Assembly: GCA_047620505.1 (NCBI GenBank)
Contig: JBLHKS010000010.1
Coordinates: 1 to 64,000, forward strand
Source of the DNA: JBLHKS01 sp047620505
GTDB taxonomy: Bacteria; Verrucomicrobiota; Verrucomicrobiia; Verrucomicrobiales; DEV007
Reading direction: 5' to 3'
DNA length: 64,000 bases
Position 1 is the stretch's first letter. Each line of letters starts with the position of its first letter. Under the pieces are notes generated by a model, which ran no database searches, was not told the origin of the DNA, and saw only the letters and a list, made by a program, of their open reading frames with translations. Positions 26,883 to 36,502 of the stretch are shown piece after piece. The position numbers and the translations under genes were made by a program.

Positions 26883-29800
26883 ATGCCCGAAGATCCCGTC
26901 TCCGCAACCCCAGAAGCAGCGCCAGCAGCTGCTGAGCCGGAAACCAAGGACGGAAAGCGCGACTGGCGTTCGTTACGCGGTCTTTTGATCGTTCAATCGC
27001 AGAACGTTCTCAACGACAAGATCACCCAGTTCATCCTCATCGGGCTCGCAGGCGTGGTCGCCGCCAACATGGCGGTTAAGACCGGTTGGGGATACGGAAT
27101 CCTGAACAACTACGACCTTTTCATCGCGGTTCCGATGTCCCTGCCGTTTGTCCTCTTGGCACCTTTGGCAGGATGGCTCTCGGATCGATTTTCGAAACGC
27201 AGCGTGATCGTCTGGTGCATGATTTTACAGGTTAGCGTTCTCGCCTGGATCGCTTTCGGCCTCTACGTCCAGGAAATCTGGCTAACCAGTATTGGCTTCC
27301 TCCTGCTTGCGATCCAATCAACCCTGCTCTCGCCAGCTAAGATGGGAATCTGTAAGGAATTCGTCGGCTCGCAGAAACTCGCAGTCGCGGCCGGTTGGAT
27401 GCAGATGCTGACGATCGTCTGCATCATCCTGGGTAGCGTGATCGGCGGCCAGGTTTTCGCGATGCTCGCCGGCGGGGAGCTGCCAACGAAAGGCGACGTC
27501 TCGGCCGAGAAAATCAACCTCGCCTGGAACGCAGCTTTGTGGATCGTGCTCACACTGATGGCGTTCTCATTCATTCCGTTTCTCGTTTTACTAAGCGTAA
27601 ACAAGCCGCCCGCGCACATCAAACAACCGTTCCGCGCCAAGCTGTTGTTCGAACATTTTCGTCACCTCGGTGAGGTCTTGAAACATCGCCAGCTCAAGCT
27701 AGCGACTGTCGGCGACATGTTCTTCTGGTTCGCCGGCGGATCGGTCGCCTTGATACTGATTCAGGCAGGCAAAGAAGTCTACCCGAATGGCGAAGCCAAC
27801 GCCATCATGGTTTCCGGCTACTTCAACGGTGCTCTCGGTGTGGGTGTCGCTCTCGGCAGCGTGCTCGTCTCGATCATTAGCCGGAATCGCAACGAACTTG
27901 GTCTCGTGCCGCTCGGAGCCCTCGGCATGGCGCTGACCCTGACATTGGTCTTTTTTCAGGCTCCTAACACCGTTTGGTATTTTATCTGGCTGGTCGGATT
28001 GGGCCTCTCCAGCGCTGCTTTCATGGTGCCGTTGAACGCGCTCATTCAGGATCTGCCGTCGGCAGAGAAGCGCGGTCGAGTTCTCTCGTCAGTCAATCTC
28101 TTGAACTCCATGGCCTCGCTTGGTGCGATCGGCTTCGTGCTCGTGCTGCGGATGTCCGGGCTGAGCACGAGTTGGCAGTTTTTGATTCTAGCAGGGCTCT
28201 CGCTCGGCGCTGCGATCTACATTCTTCAGCTAATGCCTCGACACTGGCTGCAGTTCATTCTGCTCGGGCTTACAAAACTGGTTTACAAGATCAAGCCGTT
28301 GAATTCTGATCGCGTTCCAAAAGAGGGCGGCGTGCTCATGATCAGCAATCACGTCAGCTACATCGACGCCTTCATCATCAGCGCCGCTTGTCCGCGACCG
28401 GTTCGATTCGTCGTGTTCAGTCAGTACATGCAAGTTAAGCCGATTGCCTGGTTCCTTCGGCTTTTCAACGTCGTCCCGATTTCGCCGACTCGAGCGAAAG
28501 ACGCCATTCGTGTCGCGGCGGACGCAGTCGCTAACGGAGATATTGTCTGTATTTTCCCTGAGGGCGAGCTGACGCGAACGGGCATGATGAACGAGCTCAA
28601 AAAGGGCTTTGAATTGATCGCGAGGAAGGCCAAATCACCAGTTCTGCCCGTCTATATGGACGCTCTCTGGGGCTCGATTTTTTCCTTCGAGCGGCGCCGA
28701 TTTTTCTACAAAGTCCCTCGCCGATTTCCCTATCCAGTTTCCGTGATTTTCGGCGAGCCTATCCCTCATGATGAGATAAACGTCGATCGCGCGCGCGCTG
28801 CGCTGCAGGACCTCTCGGCTGACTCGTTCGCCAATCGCGCTGACATCGATCGGCCGCTTGGAGCCGAGCTTGTCCGCGCTCTGAAACGCCGCCCCGGCAA
28901 GGCCGCGATGGTCGATCTCGGCAAGCGCAGACGCGTCTTGAAACGTGGAATCGTGCTCGCCAACGCAGCTGGTCTGGCGAGGGTCTGGCGAAAACACTGG
29001 CCGGAAAATCGTGAGCGGATCGGCGTGCTTTTGCCGCCGGGCTCGATGGCGGCGATCATCAATTTGGCAGCCGTGCTCGCTGGTCGGACGCCGGTCAATC
29101 TTCCGATCGAATTGATGGCGGACGACGATCTCCGCCAGCAGCTGCTGGACGAGCACGGCATCGATTGCGTCATCACTTCGGTCGCTCTTTTTCCTGGACG
29201 AGAGCTTCCGAATGGACATTTCGACATGACAGCGGAGATGCTCCAGATCAGCGCCGCCAGACGAGTTTTCGAGCGGATCGCAGCGCGCATCGAGTTGTCC
29301 TGGTTCGCTTCGAGACGATTGCGGGTTCGCCACGGAAATCCGGACGCCGAGGCCTTTGCCTACTTCACAAAGTCGGAAGCCAACGATTACAAATTCGTTT
29401 CGCTGACTCATCGAAATGTGCTGGCTTCGGTCTATCAAATCGACAGCTCGCTTCTCTTTCAACCCCGAGATGAGATCTTTCTCGAATCCGGTTTCGACGA
29501 GCTGCCTGCAGCTTTGTTAGGGCTCTGGCATCCGATTTTGAAGCGCGGCACAGCCGTCTATCGTGGGCTGGCGGCGCGTCAGACTCCAGCTTCGCTGATC
29601 ATCAGCGATCAATCGCCAGAGTTGGTTCTGCTGACGCCTGGCATGGCCAAAGAACTCACCGTTTCGAGAGAAGTCCCACCAGGAGTCACTCGGGCATTTC
29701 TCGATTTTTCGGCTGAGCCTCTTGAGAAATCCGCGATCGAAATGTTGGAGGAGAGAGGTGCCGACTACTGTCGTGGTTTTTACGTTGGCCAGTTTGGCGG

Positions 29801-30086
29801 GCTCGTGGCGATCAGCACGATTGATCCTAACTACATGATGACAGATGGCGATCCGCAGGCGGGCAAAAAATCTGGATCGATCGGTCGACTCCTGCCTGGT
29901 GTCAGTGGTCGAATCGTCGATGACGAAGATCAGATGATCGGCCTTGGCGAAGTTGGTCGGCTTTTTGTGCGAGGCGGCGGATTCGCGGAAGATCTCGAGA
30001 CGCGGAATTTCGAGGGCAAAGCCTGGATCGACACCGGCTTGCGTGGCCGGTTTGATCGAGATGGCTTTTTTGTCAAAGCCGAGTGA
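26883..30086 (+). CDS. MFS transporter / PlsC acyltransferase / degenerate acyl-CoA ligase fusion
   Basis: This 1067-residue protein fuses three domains. Residues about 25-440 form a 12-helix MFS transporter of the lysophospholipid (LplT) type. Residues about 455-640 are a PlsC-like acyltransferase with NHVSYID at 489-495 and FPEGELTRTG from 558. The rest resembles an acyl-ACP synthetase, but the ATP-binding loop expected near residue 830 reads FTKSEANDYKFV instead of a Gly/Ser/Thr-rich loop, and the protein stops just after WIDTGLRGRFDRDGF, without the C-terminal lid. Related intact fusions retrieve and reacylate lysophospholipids. Here ligase activity is doubtful. Confidence 0.87.
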   Translation: MPEDPVSATPEAAPAAAEPETKDGKRDWRSLRGLLIVQSQNVLNDKITQFILIGLAGVVAANMAVKTGWGYGILNNYDLFIAVPMSLPFVLLAPLAGWLSDRFSKRSVIVWCMILQVSVLAWIAFGLYVQEIWLTSIGFLLLAIQSTLLSPAKMGICKEFVGSQKLAVAAGWMQMLTIVCIILGSVIGGQVFAMLAGGELPTKGDVSAEKINLAWNAALWIVLTLMAFSFIPFLVLLSVNKPPAHIKQPFRAKLLFEHFRHLGEVLKHRQLKLATVGDMFFWFAGGSVALILIQAGKEVYPNGEANAIMVSGYFNGALGVGVALGSVLVSIISRNRNELGLVPLGALGMALTLTLVFFQAPNTVWYFIWLVGLGLSSAAFMVPLNALIQDLPSAEKRGRVLSSVNLLNSMASLGAIGFVLVLRMSGLSTSWQFLILAGLSLGAAIYILQLMPRHWLQFILLGLTKLVYKIKPLNSDRVPKEGGVLMISNHVSYIDAFIISAACPRPVRFVVFSQYMQVKPIAWFLRLFNVVPISPTRAKDAIRVAADAVANGDIVCIFPEGELTRTGMMNELKKGFELIARKAKSPVLPVYMDALWGSIFSFERRRFFYKVPRRFPYPVSVIFGEPIPHDEINVDRARAALQDLSADSFANRADIDRPLGAELVRALKRRPGKAAMVDLGKRRRVLKRGIVLANAAGLARVWRKHWPENRERIGVLLPPGSMAAIINLAAVLAGRTPVNLPIELMADDDLRQQLLDEHGIDCVITSVALFPGRELPNGHFDMTAEMLQISAARRVFERIAARIELSWFASRRLRVRHGNPDAEAFAYFTKSEANDYKFVSLTHRNVLASVYQIDSSLLFQPRDEIFLESGFDELPAALLGLWHPILKRGTAVYRGLAARQTPASLIISDQSPELVLLTPGMAKELTVSREVPPGVTRAFLDFSAEPLEKSAIEMLEERGADYCRGFYVGQFGGLVAISTIDPNYMMTDGDPQAGKKSGSIGRLLPGVSGRIVDDEDQMIGLGEVGRLFVRGGGFAEDLETRNFEGKAWIDTGLRGRFDRDGFFVKAE

Positions 30087-30199
30087 TTTTTCTGCTCGCG
30101 TCAGGCAAGAATTTCAGCTTCCCGTCAGAAAATGCTTTACCCTGGCGGCAGATCAATTAGGAAGCCGATTCTCGCATTTCCCGAACCTGAATTCACATT

Positions 30200-33100
30200 T
30201 TGTCGGACCTGACCCAGCCCAAACTTTCGACGCTGCTCTCCAAGCGGCTGCACAAGATTTTTAAAGCCCCGAGCGGTTTTCCGAACGTCCAGTTTGACTG
30301 GGTCTCGGAAGAGAACGGGTCCAAATTGACTCGCCTTGAAGCGAGCGCGCCCGGTTCCTGGGAGTTGCCTCACGAGCGTCGCGTTCACGATGTCGTCCTG
30401 AAAGCGAGCGTCCCGGTCGAGGCACCGGAGCTCCAGACTTCCGTTACGTTGGATGCGGATTTTGAGCTCGGGCCGCATCGTTTTCACGGGACTGCGGAGT
30501 TTCCAGGTGAGTTCGAGTTCACCGCGAAACTGTCTAATTTCGCGCTGGAACACTTTCTTCAATCGATGGCCTCGGCCTCTGACCTGCTCGAGACAATTCC
30601 GGCTTTCTGGTTTAGTGAGGCCGACCTGGTCTTCAATCCGGCGACCGTCGCGTTCCAGTTTCGCGGCCGGGTCGATCGCGACTGGAAACTACCGATCGGC
30701 ATCAAAGGTCTGGCTCTGACCGAGATCGAAGTAACTCTGAGCCGCGAGGCTGGACGGCCGATGACCGCGCCGATTCTGGGCGAACTTCGTGGATTTTTGA
30801 CCTTGGCCGACGCCCGAATTCCGGTCACTCACGTTTTGGGCGCGCCCGTGGCTTCTTTCACTGGTCAGGCGAGCAAACTCGACGTTTCTCAGCTCATTGA
30901 GCAGCTCTGTGACGCCTCAGCCTCTCGACGAATTCCCTTTCTCTATCAGCAGCTGCTGGGGCAAACGGCGATCAGAATTTCTGTCGAGCAGCGCACAGTT
31001 TTTCTCCAAGGTGAGGCCACCGGCAATTTTGGCCCAAGCGCATGGTTAATCGAAAAGCGCGGCGGGATTTGGGGCTACAGCCTTTCGCCGGTGCTTCCTT
31101 CCGATTGGAAACTCTCGCGCCTCGCGCCATTTCTTTATGAGCTGAACCGGCTGATCCTGACAGACCCACAATTGACGATCAGTTTGTTTGATGATCGAGC
31201 CGAGTTTTTCCCCCAATGGCCGTCGGATTCGAAGGATCAGATTCGAGCCGGAATCAACCTCGTTGCCGAAGTCGGGCTGAGCGGTTTGCGAGAGCTGGAG
31301 ACGCTCGCGAAGGTGTGCCGATTGAACGGAAAGATCAGAATGTTGGGAACGCTGGCGGACCGGCCGACTGGACGCGAACTCGTCCTGGAATCGCCGCTAA
31401 CGCGGTTCCGCGTCGGTGAAATCGGCGAGATTTCTGATCCGGTTTTGAGTCTTCGCCAAACGACGGACCGACCGTGCGAAATCGCAGTTGATGGGCCGGT
31501 AAAATTCCAGCTTTCCGACAGCGAAACTCTCGCGTTTGACGGCCGAGCTGTGGTGAGCGGCGATCAGGTCGAACTCTCAGCAATGCTAAGCAAACCGCTG
31601 AAGGAACCTTTCGGGATTCGTGGCGCGAAGATCGAACGATTGCAGCTCGAAGTCGTGAACAATCCCTACACGGGCGAAACCGGATTTCACCTCGCTGGTC
31701 GCGCGCGGCTTGGGCCGATTCAGGGTTCGGCTAGAGTTTTCTGGAGCGAAGGGGTTTCGTCTTATCAGCTGCGTTTGGCGTTCGATGTCTTGCCGATTGC
31801 GGTGATTCTTTCCGAGCTCGCGCCGAAGGGAGTCAAGATTCCAGCTGAGGTTCGCGGGGCGCTCGAAGGCGGATTCCGCGAGGTAGAAATCACCGCGACG
31901 CGTGGGGCGACCGCGATCCGAGCCAAGCTTCAGCTTTTCGGCAAACCGGGCAATTTTCACGGGACTTTCGGCGAGGATTCCGGGTTACGAGCGTTCGGCA
32001 GTTTTGAACCGCTGCACTGGATGCGAATCGCGGGCGGACGGCACGTTTTTGAGCTGACTCGCGGCGAACCAGAGGCTTTTTCGGAGATCGATCCGGACGC
32101 GGTTGGCTCCTTCCCAGGCGGTGAGTCGGGCCCGCTAATTCGACTAGCGTTAGGCACGGAAAAGCCGGGCGTTCAACTCGCGGCTCAAGCGACTCTTTTC
32201 GCCGAGTTCACTCGTCCGGTTTTTGCCGAGTCGACGCGGAAAGGCGCGACGTTTCCGTATCGATTTGAGAACGAACAACTCAATCTCGACCTTCAATGCC
32301 AGGTTGACGAAACTGGCTTCACAGCGAACGGCGAGATCGCGTTCGGTGTCGACACGCGCTTCGATCTGGTCGAGCCGAAGAGTGGCTGCCAGTTCGCCAG
32401 CCTGCAATTTGAAGCGCGCCTGAAGGCGAAACTAGCTCTAGTGATTGGCGTGAATTTTGAGGCCAATCTGACCGGTGAACTCGATTGGCGCGGCAACAAA
32501 ATTCCGGTGGCGAAAATCGTCCTGACCGAGACACCAACCAAGTTCGCGGATTTCCAACTCGCAGTCGTCGAGGTGCTTCGCGAGCGCGCTTTTTCGATGC
32601 TTTTCAAATCGAGCCTGGGCCAGACGGCGACTTTCTTCGGCGCGGTCCGAGATGGCTGGGTCCAAACGGGCCGAGCGCTTGAGCTGTCGGCTTCGCAACT
32701 GACTCAAGCGCTTCGAAACGCGCTCGGGCCGACCGCAACGGACGTAACCGCGATCCTGCGCGAACTCGGATTTTCCTGGGTTGAGATCGCGATGGCGCTT
32801 TCCGAGCAGTTTCGATTCAACGTCGACGCCGTTGCTAAGCCGATGAAGCAGACCGGCGCGTCCGCGAACGAAATCGCCGAGGTTCTCTACGTCGTTTTTA
32901 CCTCGGGAGCGGACGCCTGCGCGGTCGCTCTGCGGGGCGCTGGATTCGATCACCTGCAGATCGGCACGGCGCTTCATCTCGCGGGAGACGCGCCGCCGGT
33001 CCAGTTGGCGAAAGCGCTGCGCGGATCTGGAAGCGACTCAAACGAGATCGTTCAGGTGCTGAGGTCGGTTTGTCAGGTTTCGCTGGAAATCGCCTACCGC

Positions 33101-33274
33101 GCGATTCACGACGCCGGTTTCAAGGCGCTCGACGCGATGAATGCGTTGCGTGGAATCTGCGATACGGATCGATCGGAAACCGAGCAGCTGCTGGCTCAAG
33201 CCGGTTGGGGAGCGAGGGAAGTTCGGGTGACCATCGACAAATCTTTCGAGACGCTCGGTGGGATGTTTGGCTGA
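30200..33274 (+). CDS. Large unknown protein with C-terminal 29-residue repeats
   Basis: This 1024-residue protein has no signal peptide and no membrane helix, and I do not recognise its family. Residues 1-780 look mostly beta-rich, with alternating hydrophobic segments resembling repeated sheets. Residues 846-1019 (32735-33256) are six consecutive units of 29 residues with consensus A-x-x-L-R-x-A-G-F-x-x-x-E-I-A-x-x-L, clearly helical. A TTG at 30200 is the most upstream reasonable start; no close ATG was found. It lies 113 bases after the MFS fusion on the same strand. Palindromes lie at 30947 and 33182. Confidence 0.72.
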   Translation: MSDLTQPKLSTLLSKRLHKIFKAPSGFPNVQFDWVSEENGSKLTRLEASAPGSWELPHERRVHDVVLKASVPVEAPELQTSVTLDADFELGPHRFHGTAEFPGEFEFTAKLSNFALEHFLQSMASASDLLETIPAFWFSEADLVFNPATVAFQFRGRVDRDWKLPIGIKGLALTEIEVTLSREAGRPMTAPILGELRGFLTLADARIPVTHVLGAPVASFTGQASKLDVSQLIEQLCDASASRRIPFLYQQLLGQTAIRISVEQRTVFLQGEATGNFGPSAWLIEKRGGIWGYSLSPVLPSDWKLSRLAPFLYELNRLILTDPQLTISLFDDRAEFFPQWPSDSKDQIRAGINLVAEVGLSGLRELETLAKVCRLNGKIRMLGTLADRPTGRELVLESPLTRFRVGEIGEISDPVLSLRQTTDRPCEIAVDGPVKFQLSDSETLAFDGRAVVSGDQVELSAMLSKPLKEPFGIRGAKIERLQLEVVNNPYTGETGFHLAGRARLGPIQGSARVFWSEGVSSYQLRLAFDVLPIAVILSELAPKGVKIPAEVRGALEGGFREVEITATRGATAIRAKLQLFGKPGNFHGTFGEDSGLRAFGSFEPLHWMRIAGGRHVFELTRGEPEAFSEIDPDAVGSFPGGESGPLIRLALGTEKPGVQLAAQATLFAEFTRPVFAESTRKGATFPYRFENEQLNLDLQCQVDETGFTANGEIAFGVDTRFDLVEPKSGCQFASLQFEARLKAKLALVIGVNFEANLTGELDWRGNKIPVAKIVLTETPTKFADFQLAVVEVLRERAFSMLFKSSLGQTATFFGAVRDGWVQTGRALELSASQLTQALRNALGPTATDVTAILRELGFSWVEIAMALSEQFRFNVDAVAKPMKQTGASANEIAEVLYVVFTSGADACAVALRGAGFDHLQIGTALHLAGDAPPVQLAKALRGSGSDSNEIVQVLRSVCQVSLEIAYRAIHDAGFKALDAMNALRGICDTDRSETEQLLAQAGWGAREVRVTIDKSFETLGGMFG

Positions 33275-33317
33275 GTTTTCGGTTTAAGTTTTCGGTTTTG
33301 AGGCTCCGTTTGATGGC

Positions 33318-34064
33318 TTGAAACTCCAAGGCAAACGCATCCTCGTCACTGGCGGCACTCGTGGAATCGGGCGCGCGATCGTCGACCGAATCATAGCTGA
33401 AGGCGCGGCCCGCGTCGTCGTCGCGTCGGAGGTCGAGAATCCGGAAAATCCGCCTGCAGGCGTCGACTACTTCAAGTGCGACACCGGTTCTGAGGACGAA
33501 CCAACGCAACTCGTCCGCGATGCGCATGAGAAGATGGGCGGGCTCGATGGCCTGGTCCATTGCGCTGGCGTTTACCCGGAAGCGAAGCCGGGCGAGAAGA
33601 GCCGGGTTCAGCTCTGGAATGAATCGGTTAACATCAAGGCAAGGGGCGGCTACCTGCTGGCTTTGGAATTTGTGAAGTTGGCGACGCCCGGGGCGAGCTT
33701 TGTTGGGGTGACTTCGATCAACGCGATCCAATCGGAGCCTGACCACCTCGCCTACGATCCAGCTTGCGCTGCGTTTGGCGGAGTCATCCGTTCGTTCGCC
33801 GTTCACTACGCGCCGAATTTCCGGTTTAACGCGCTCGCGCCTGGTTTGATCCACACTCAACTAACCGACATCGTCGCCGCGACCCCGGCCTTTCATCAGC
33901 ACGCCTGCGAAAACATTCCGCTGGGTCGAATGGGCAAGCCCGAAGAATGCGCCGGAGCTGCGGTTTTTCTGCTCAGCGATGACTCGGCTTACATCACTGG
34001 GGACACGATTTTCGTCGACGGCGGGATCCAGGCAAATCAGATGTCGAAGCCCAAGGCTGGCTAG
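33318..34064 (+). CDS. SDR-family protein lacking the catalytic lysine
   Basis: This 248-residue protein has the short-chain dehydrogenase fold: cofactor motif TGGTRGIG (residues about 10-17), HCAG in place of NNAG, and the C-terminal DDSAYITGDTIFVDGG. The catalytic Ser (VTSINA) and Tyr are present, but the Y-x-x-x-K motif reads YDPAC, with Cys where Lys should be. Activity may be lost or changed. The start codon is TTG; an ATG five bases upstream is closed by a stop. It ends 4 bases from a convergent gene. Confidence 0.85.
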   Translation: MKLQGKRILVTGGTRGIGRAIVDRIIAEGAARVVVASEVENPENPPAGVDYFKCDTGSEDEPTQLVRDAHEKMGGLDGLVHCAGVYPEAKPGEKSRVQLWNESVNIKARGGYLLALEFVKLATPGASFVGVTSINAIQSEPDHLAYDPACAAFGGVIRSFAVHYAPNFRFNALAPGLIHTQLTDIVAATPAFHQHACENIPLGRMGKPEECAGAAVFLLSDDSAYITGDTIFVDGGIQANQMSKPKAG

Positions 34065-34068
34065 CGGC

Positions 34069-34761
34069 TTACGGTTGTTCAGGCTTCGGCGGATCGCCTT
34101 TCCAAGTCGTGAAGACCACTTTTCCGTCAGCCAATTTCACGGATTTCAGCTGCTTCAGAACCGGCCTCAAATTTGGATTTTCAGCATCGAATCGAAGCAG
34201 CTCCAATTTGCTGAACATCTCGATATAGTTCTGATTTACCGGCCCTTTTTCCGCGTCGATAGCCAATAGCCTAAGCAGCCAAATGTCTTCAATTTCATTT
34301 GGCTTGAAGTAGTAGGTTCCATTCACGTAGCGACGGCCAAAAGGCAGCTTGCGAACTTCCTGGCTCATTTGAATCTCAATCGCTGATGACGAGATTTTTG
34401 CGATCCGCGCGAGCCCGCGAAAATCGGCGAGAAGCGGCTGAGTCATGATCAGCCCATTGAATTCGTCGACGCTCAGCTCGACCACGGTTTCCTCTTTCTT
34501 CTCAGACGCGATCGCGAGAATTTTCAGCTTCGTTTCCAGAAGCGCGACCGTTTCGGCGGACGGCGGATCGATCGGATACGACTTCCGCTCATCCTCAGCA
34601 AACTTCGCGATCTCCGCATTCTGGCTGATCCCTACGTAAATCGTCCAGATCGCCAACCCGATGAACATCAGCGCCGCGATCGAACAACCGAGCCCAGCAA
34701 AGCCAGCCATTCCAGCGCCCGGTTCCTGCTCTTCATCCGAATCTTTCAACTTTTCAGCCAT
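34069..34761 (-). CDS. Hypothetical membrane-anchored protein
   Basis: This 230-residue protein has an acidic N-terminal tail, one helix rich in Gly/Ala/Ile (about residues 18-45) and a soluble domain of about 180 residues. The soluble domain has LSVDEFNGLIM and VNGTYYFKPNEIEDIWLLRL. It resembles small signal-anchored proteins of PVC bacteria, but I cannot name a family. It is transcribed toward the SDR gene and lies 25 bases downstream of the oxidase gene on the same strand. Confidence 0.7.
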   Translation of the reverse strand: MAEKLKDSDEEQEPGAGMAGFAGLGCSIAALMFIGLAIWTIYVGISQNAEIAKFAEDERKSYPIDPPSAETVALLETKLKILAIASEKKEETVVELSVDEFNGLIMTQPLLADFRGLARIAKISSSAIEIQMSQEVRKLPFGRRYVNGTYYFKPNEIEDIWLLRLLAIDAEKGPVNQNYIEMFSKLELLRFDAENPNLRPVLKQLKSVKLADGKVVFTTWKGDPPKPEQP

Positions 34762-34786
34762 GCGCGACCGAACGTCATCTCGCCGA

Positions 34787-35926
34787 TCACGGCAACCCGG
34801 AATTCGTAAACCTCGACGCGCTGAGAAAGCCGATCGCCAATTCGGGCTCTTCGTGATTGATTAGCTGCGCGAGGACTTTTCCGAGGACCGAAGCCATCTT
34901 GAATCCGTGCCCTGACAAACCGGCAGCGAAGACCACATTCGGATGATCCGGATGCCGATCGATGATGAAATGGTCGTCCGGCGAGCTCGTGTAGAAACAG
35001 ACATCGTGGCGGGTCGCGCGGCTGGAGACGCTTGGAATGTGCTCGCGTAGAAAACTCTGAACGCGCCTAAAATCTCGGGGCTCCAGCGGACGTTCGTCGT
35101 TGAGAGGATCGGTGATTTCCGTGCCGCCGCTGTGCTCGGAGACTTTCAGGCCGAGCTCGTCGATCTTCGGGAATCCGTAAAAATAGCCGTCGCTGGTCTC
35201 GTAGAAAAATCCAGGAAACCCGCGTGAGTCCGAGGTCGAGTCGTCACTCTCGAACCAGTGCAGGTGCTTGCGCAGAATCCGAAGCGGGATGCCGAGTTCG
35301 CCCAGCAGCTGCTGGCTCCACGCCCCAGCGCAAATCACGAGCGACCCAGCCGAAAAGTCACCTTCGCTCGTCCTGACAAGCACCCCATCGCCGCTCGCTT
35401 CCCAGCCCAAAACCTCGACGCCGCTCCTCAGCTCCGCGCCGAGTTTCCGTGCTTCATCGAGATGCGCCAGCACGGAGCGCTCGACGAAAAGAAACCCCGC
35501 TTCGCGCTCGAAAACCGCGCGCTGCCCTTCCGGCAATCGCAGGGCCGGGAATCGACTGGCGAACTCCGCTTCATCGATCGTCTCAACATCGAGATCATGC
35601 TCGCGAGCCGCATTGAGCACGTTCGGAACGATCACCCCGTCTGGCGGCCCGACGGCCACCAGACCGCACTCGCGGTAGAGCTCAGCGCCCTGACAAACCT
35701 CCAAATTTCGCCAAAGATCGTAGGCTCGAGCCAGCAGCGGCACGTAGTCCGGGTGCTCAAAGTAGGCCTTGCGGATGATCCGAGTTTCTCCATGCGAACT
35801 TCCGCGATCATGCCCGCCCGGAAAGCGATCGAGCCCGAGAACGCGCAAACCGCGTTTCGCCAGATGCAGGCAGGCCGCGCTCCCCACGCCGCCGGTTCCA
35901 ATCACGATCGTATCGAAGTTGTTCAC
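34787..35926 (-). CDS. Sarcosine oxidase / N-methyltryptophan oxidase family FAD enzyme
   Basis: This 379-residue FAD-dependent oxidoreductase has the nucleotide-binding start TIVIGTGGVGSAACLHLAKR and SSHGETRIIRKAYFEH. A cysteine in HDVCFYTSS (about residue 315) sits where monomeric sarcosine oxidases attach FAD covalently. The C-terminal motif is AGLSGHGFKMAS. The family oxidises N-methyl amino acids with release of hydrogen peroxide; the substrate here is unknown. The length is normal. A perfect palindrome at 35303 encodes QQLL. Confidence 0.9.
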   Translation of the reverse strand: MNNFDTIVIGTGGVGSAACLHLAKRGLRVLGLDRFPGGHDRGSSHGETRIIRKAYFEHPDYVPLLARAYDLWRNLEVCQGAELYRECGLVAVGPPDGVIVPNVLNAAREHDLDVETIDEAEFASRFPALRLPEGQRAVFEREAGFLFVERSVLAHLDEARKLGAELRSGVEVLGWEASGDGVLVRTSEGDFSAGSLVICAGAWSQQLLGELGIPLRILRKHLHWFESDDSTSDSRGFPGFFYETSDGYFYGFPKIDELGLKVSEHSGGTEITDPLNDERPLEPRDFRRVQSFLREHIPSVSSRATRHDVCFYTSSPDDHFIIDRHPDHPNVVFAAGLSGHGFKMASVLGKVLAQLINHEEPELAIGFLSASRFTNSGLP

Positions 35927-35971
35927 TGCTTGACCATTCCAAAACAGAATCGAAATCGCAAACGAGCAAAG

Positions 35972-36419
35972 ATGTCGCGGTCCGTTTTCGCTGCGCTGCC
36001 GTTCAAGATCGGGTTTTCGAGAGTTTATCGAGCGTTCCTCGAGCAGGATCTTCAGAACAAGATCGTCTTCGTCGGGGCCGGCAGACTCGGGTTTCCGGCG
36101 GCCGCGCTTTTCGCTTTTGCGCTCGACTGCGACCTGATCGGAGTGGCTGATGCGCGGCCTCGACCCGACGTTGAAGGCTGCGCGCCTCGCAAACTACGTC
36201 GTCACGCTGCGACACGAGTTGATTCGGCTGAGCAACTCCTGCGGTGTCGAGCATCCGGTTTCGGTGACTACGAACGATTTTGAGATTCTCGATGGCCAGC
36301 TCGGTTCCTCGACGATTCGCGATATTTTCAGCTACGACGGCCACCCAGCGGTTCCGCGAGCAGGCGACATCGCCGCGGTGAGCAAGCTCATGCCGACTGG
36401 CCGAATTCGCATTCGCTGA
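35972..36419 (+). pseudogene. Remnant of an FMN-binding glutamate synthase family gene
   Basis: Two short frames together match the C-terminal part of the FMN-binding glutamate synthase (GltB-like) family. Frame one gives LPFKIGFSRVYRAFLEQ and then GRLGFPAAALFAFALDCDLI. Around 36148 the match jumps to another frame with MRGLDPTLKAARLANYVVTL and FEILDGQLGSSTIRDIFSY. The stretch expected between them, holding the iron-sulfur cysteines, is missing, as is the whole N-terminus. So this is a deleted, frameshifted relic. It explains most of the 35927-36502 gap. I see nothing else there. Confidence 0.78.
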
Positions 36420-36502
36420 CCCGCCGCCGATGGCCCGTTCAATTGATAGATTCGGCGCCCGAGTCCGTGTTTGAATCACATCGAATTGCACCTCGTCCCA
36501 AA

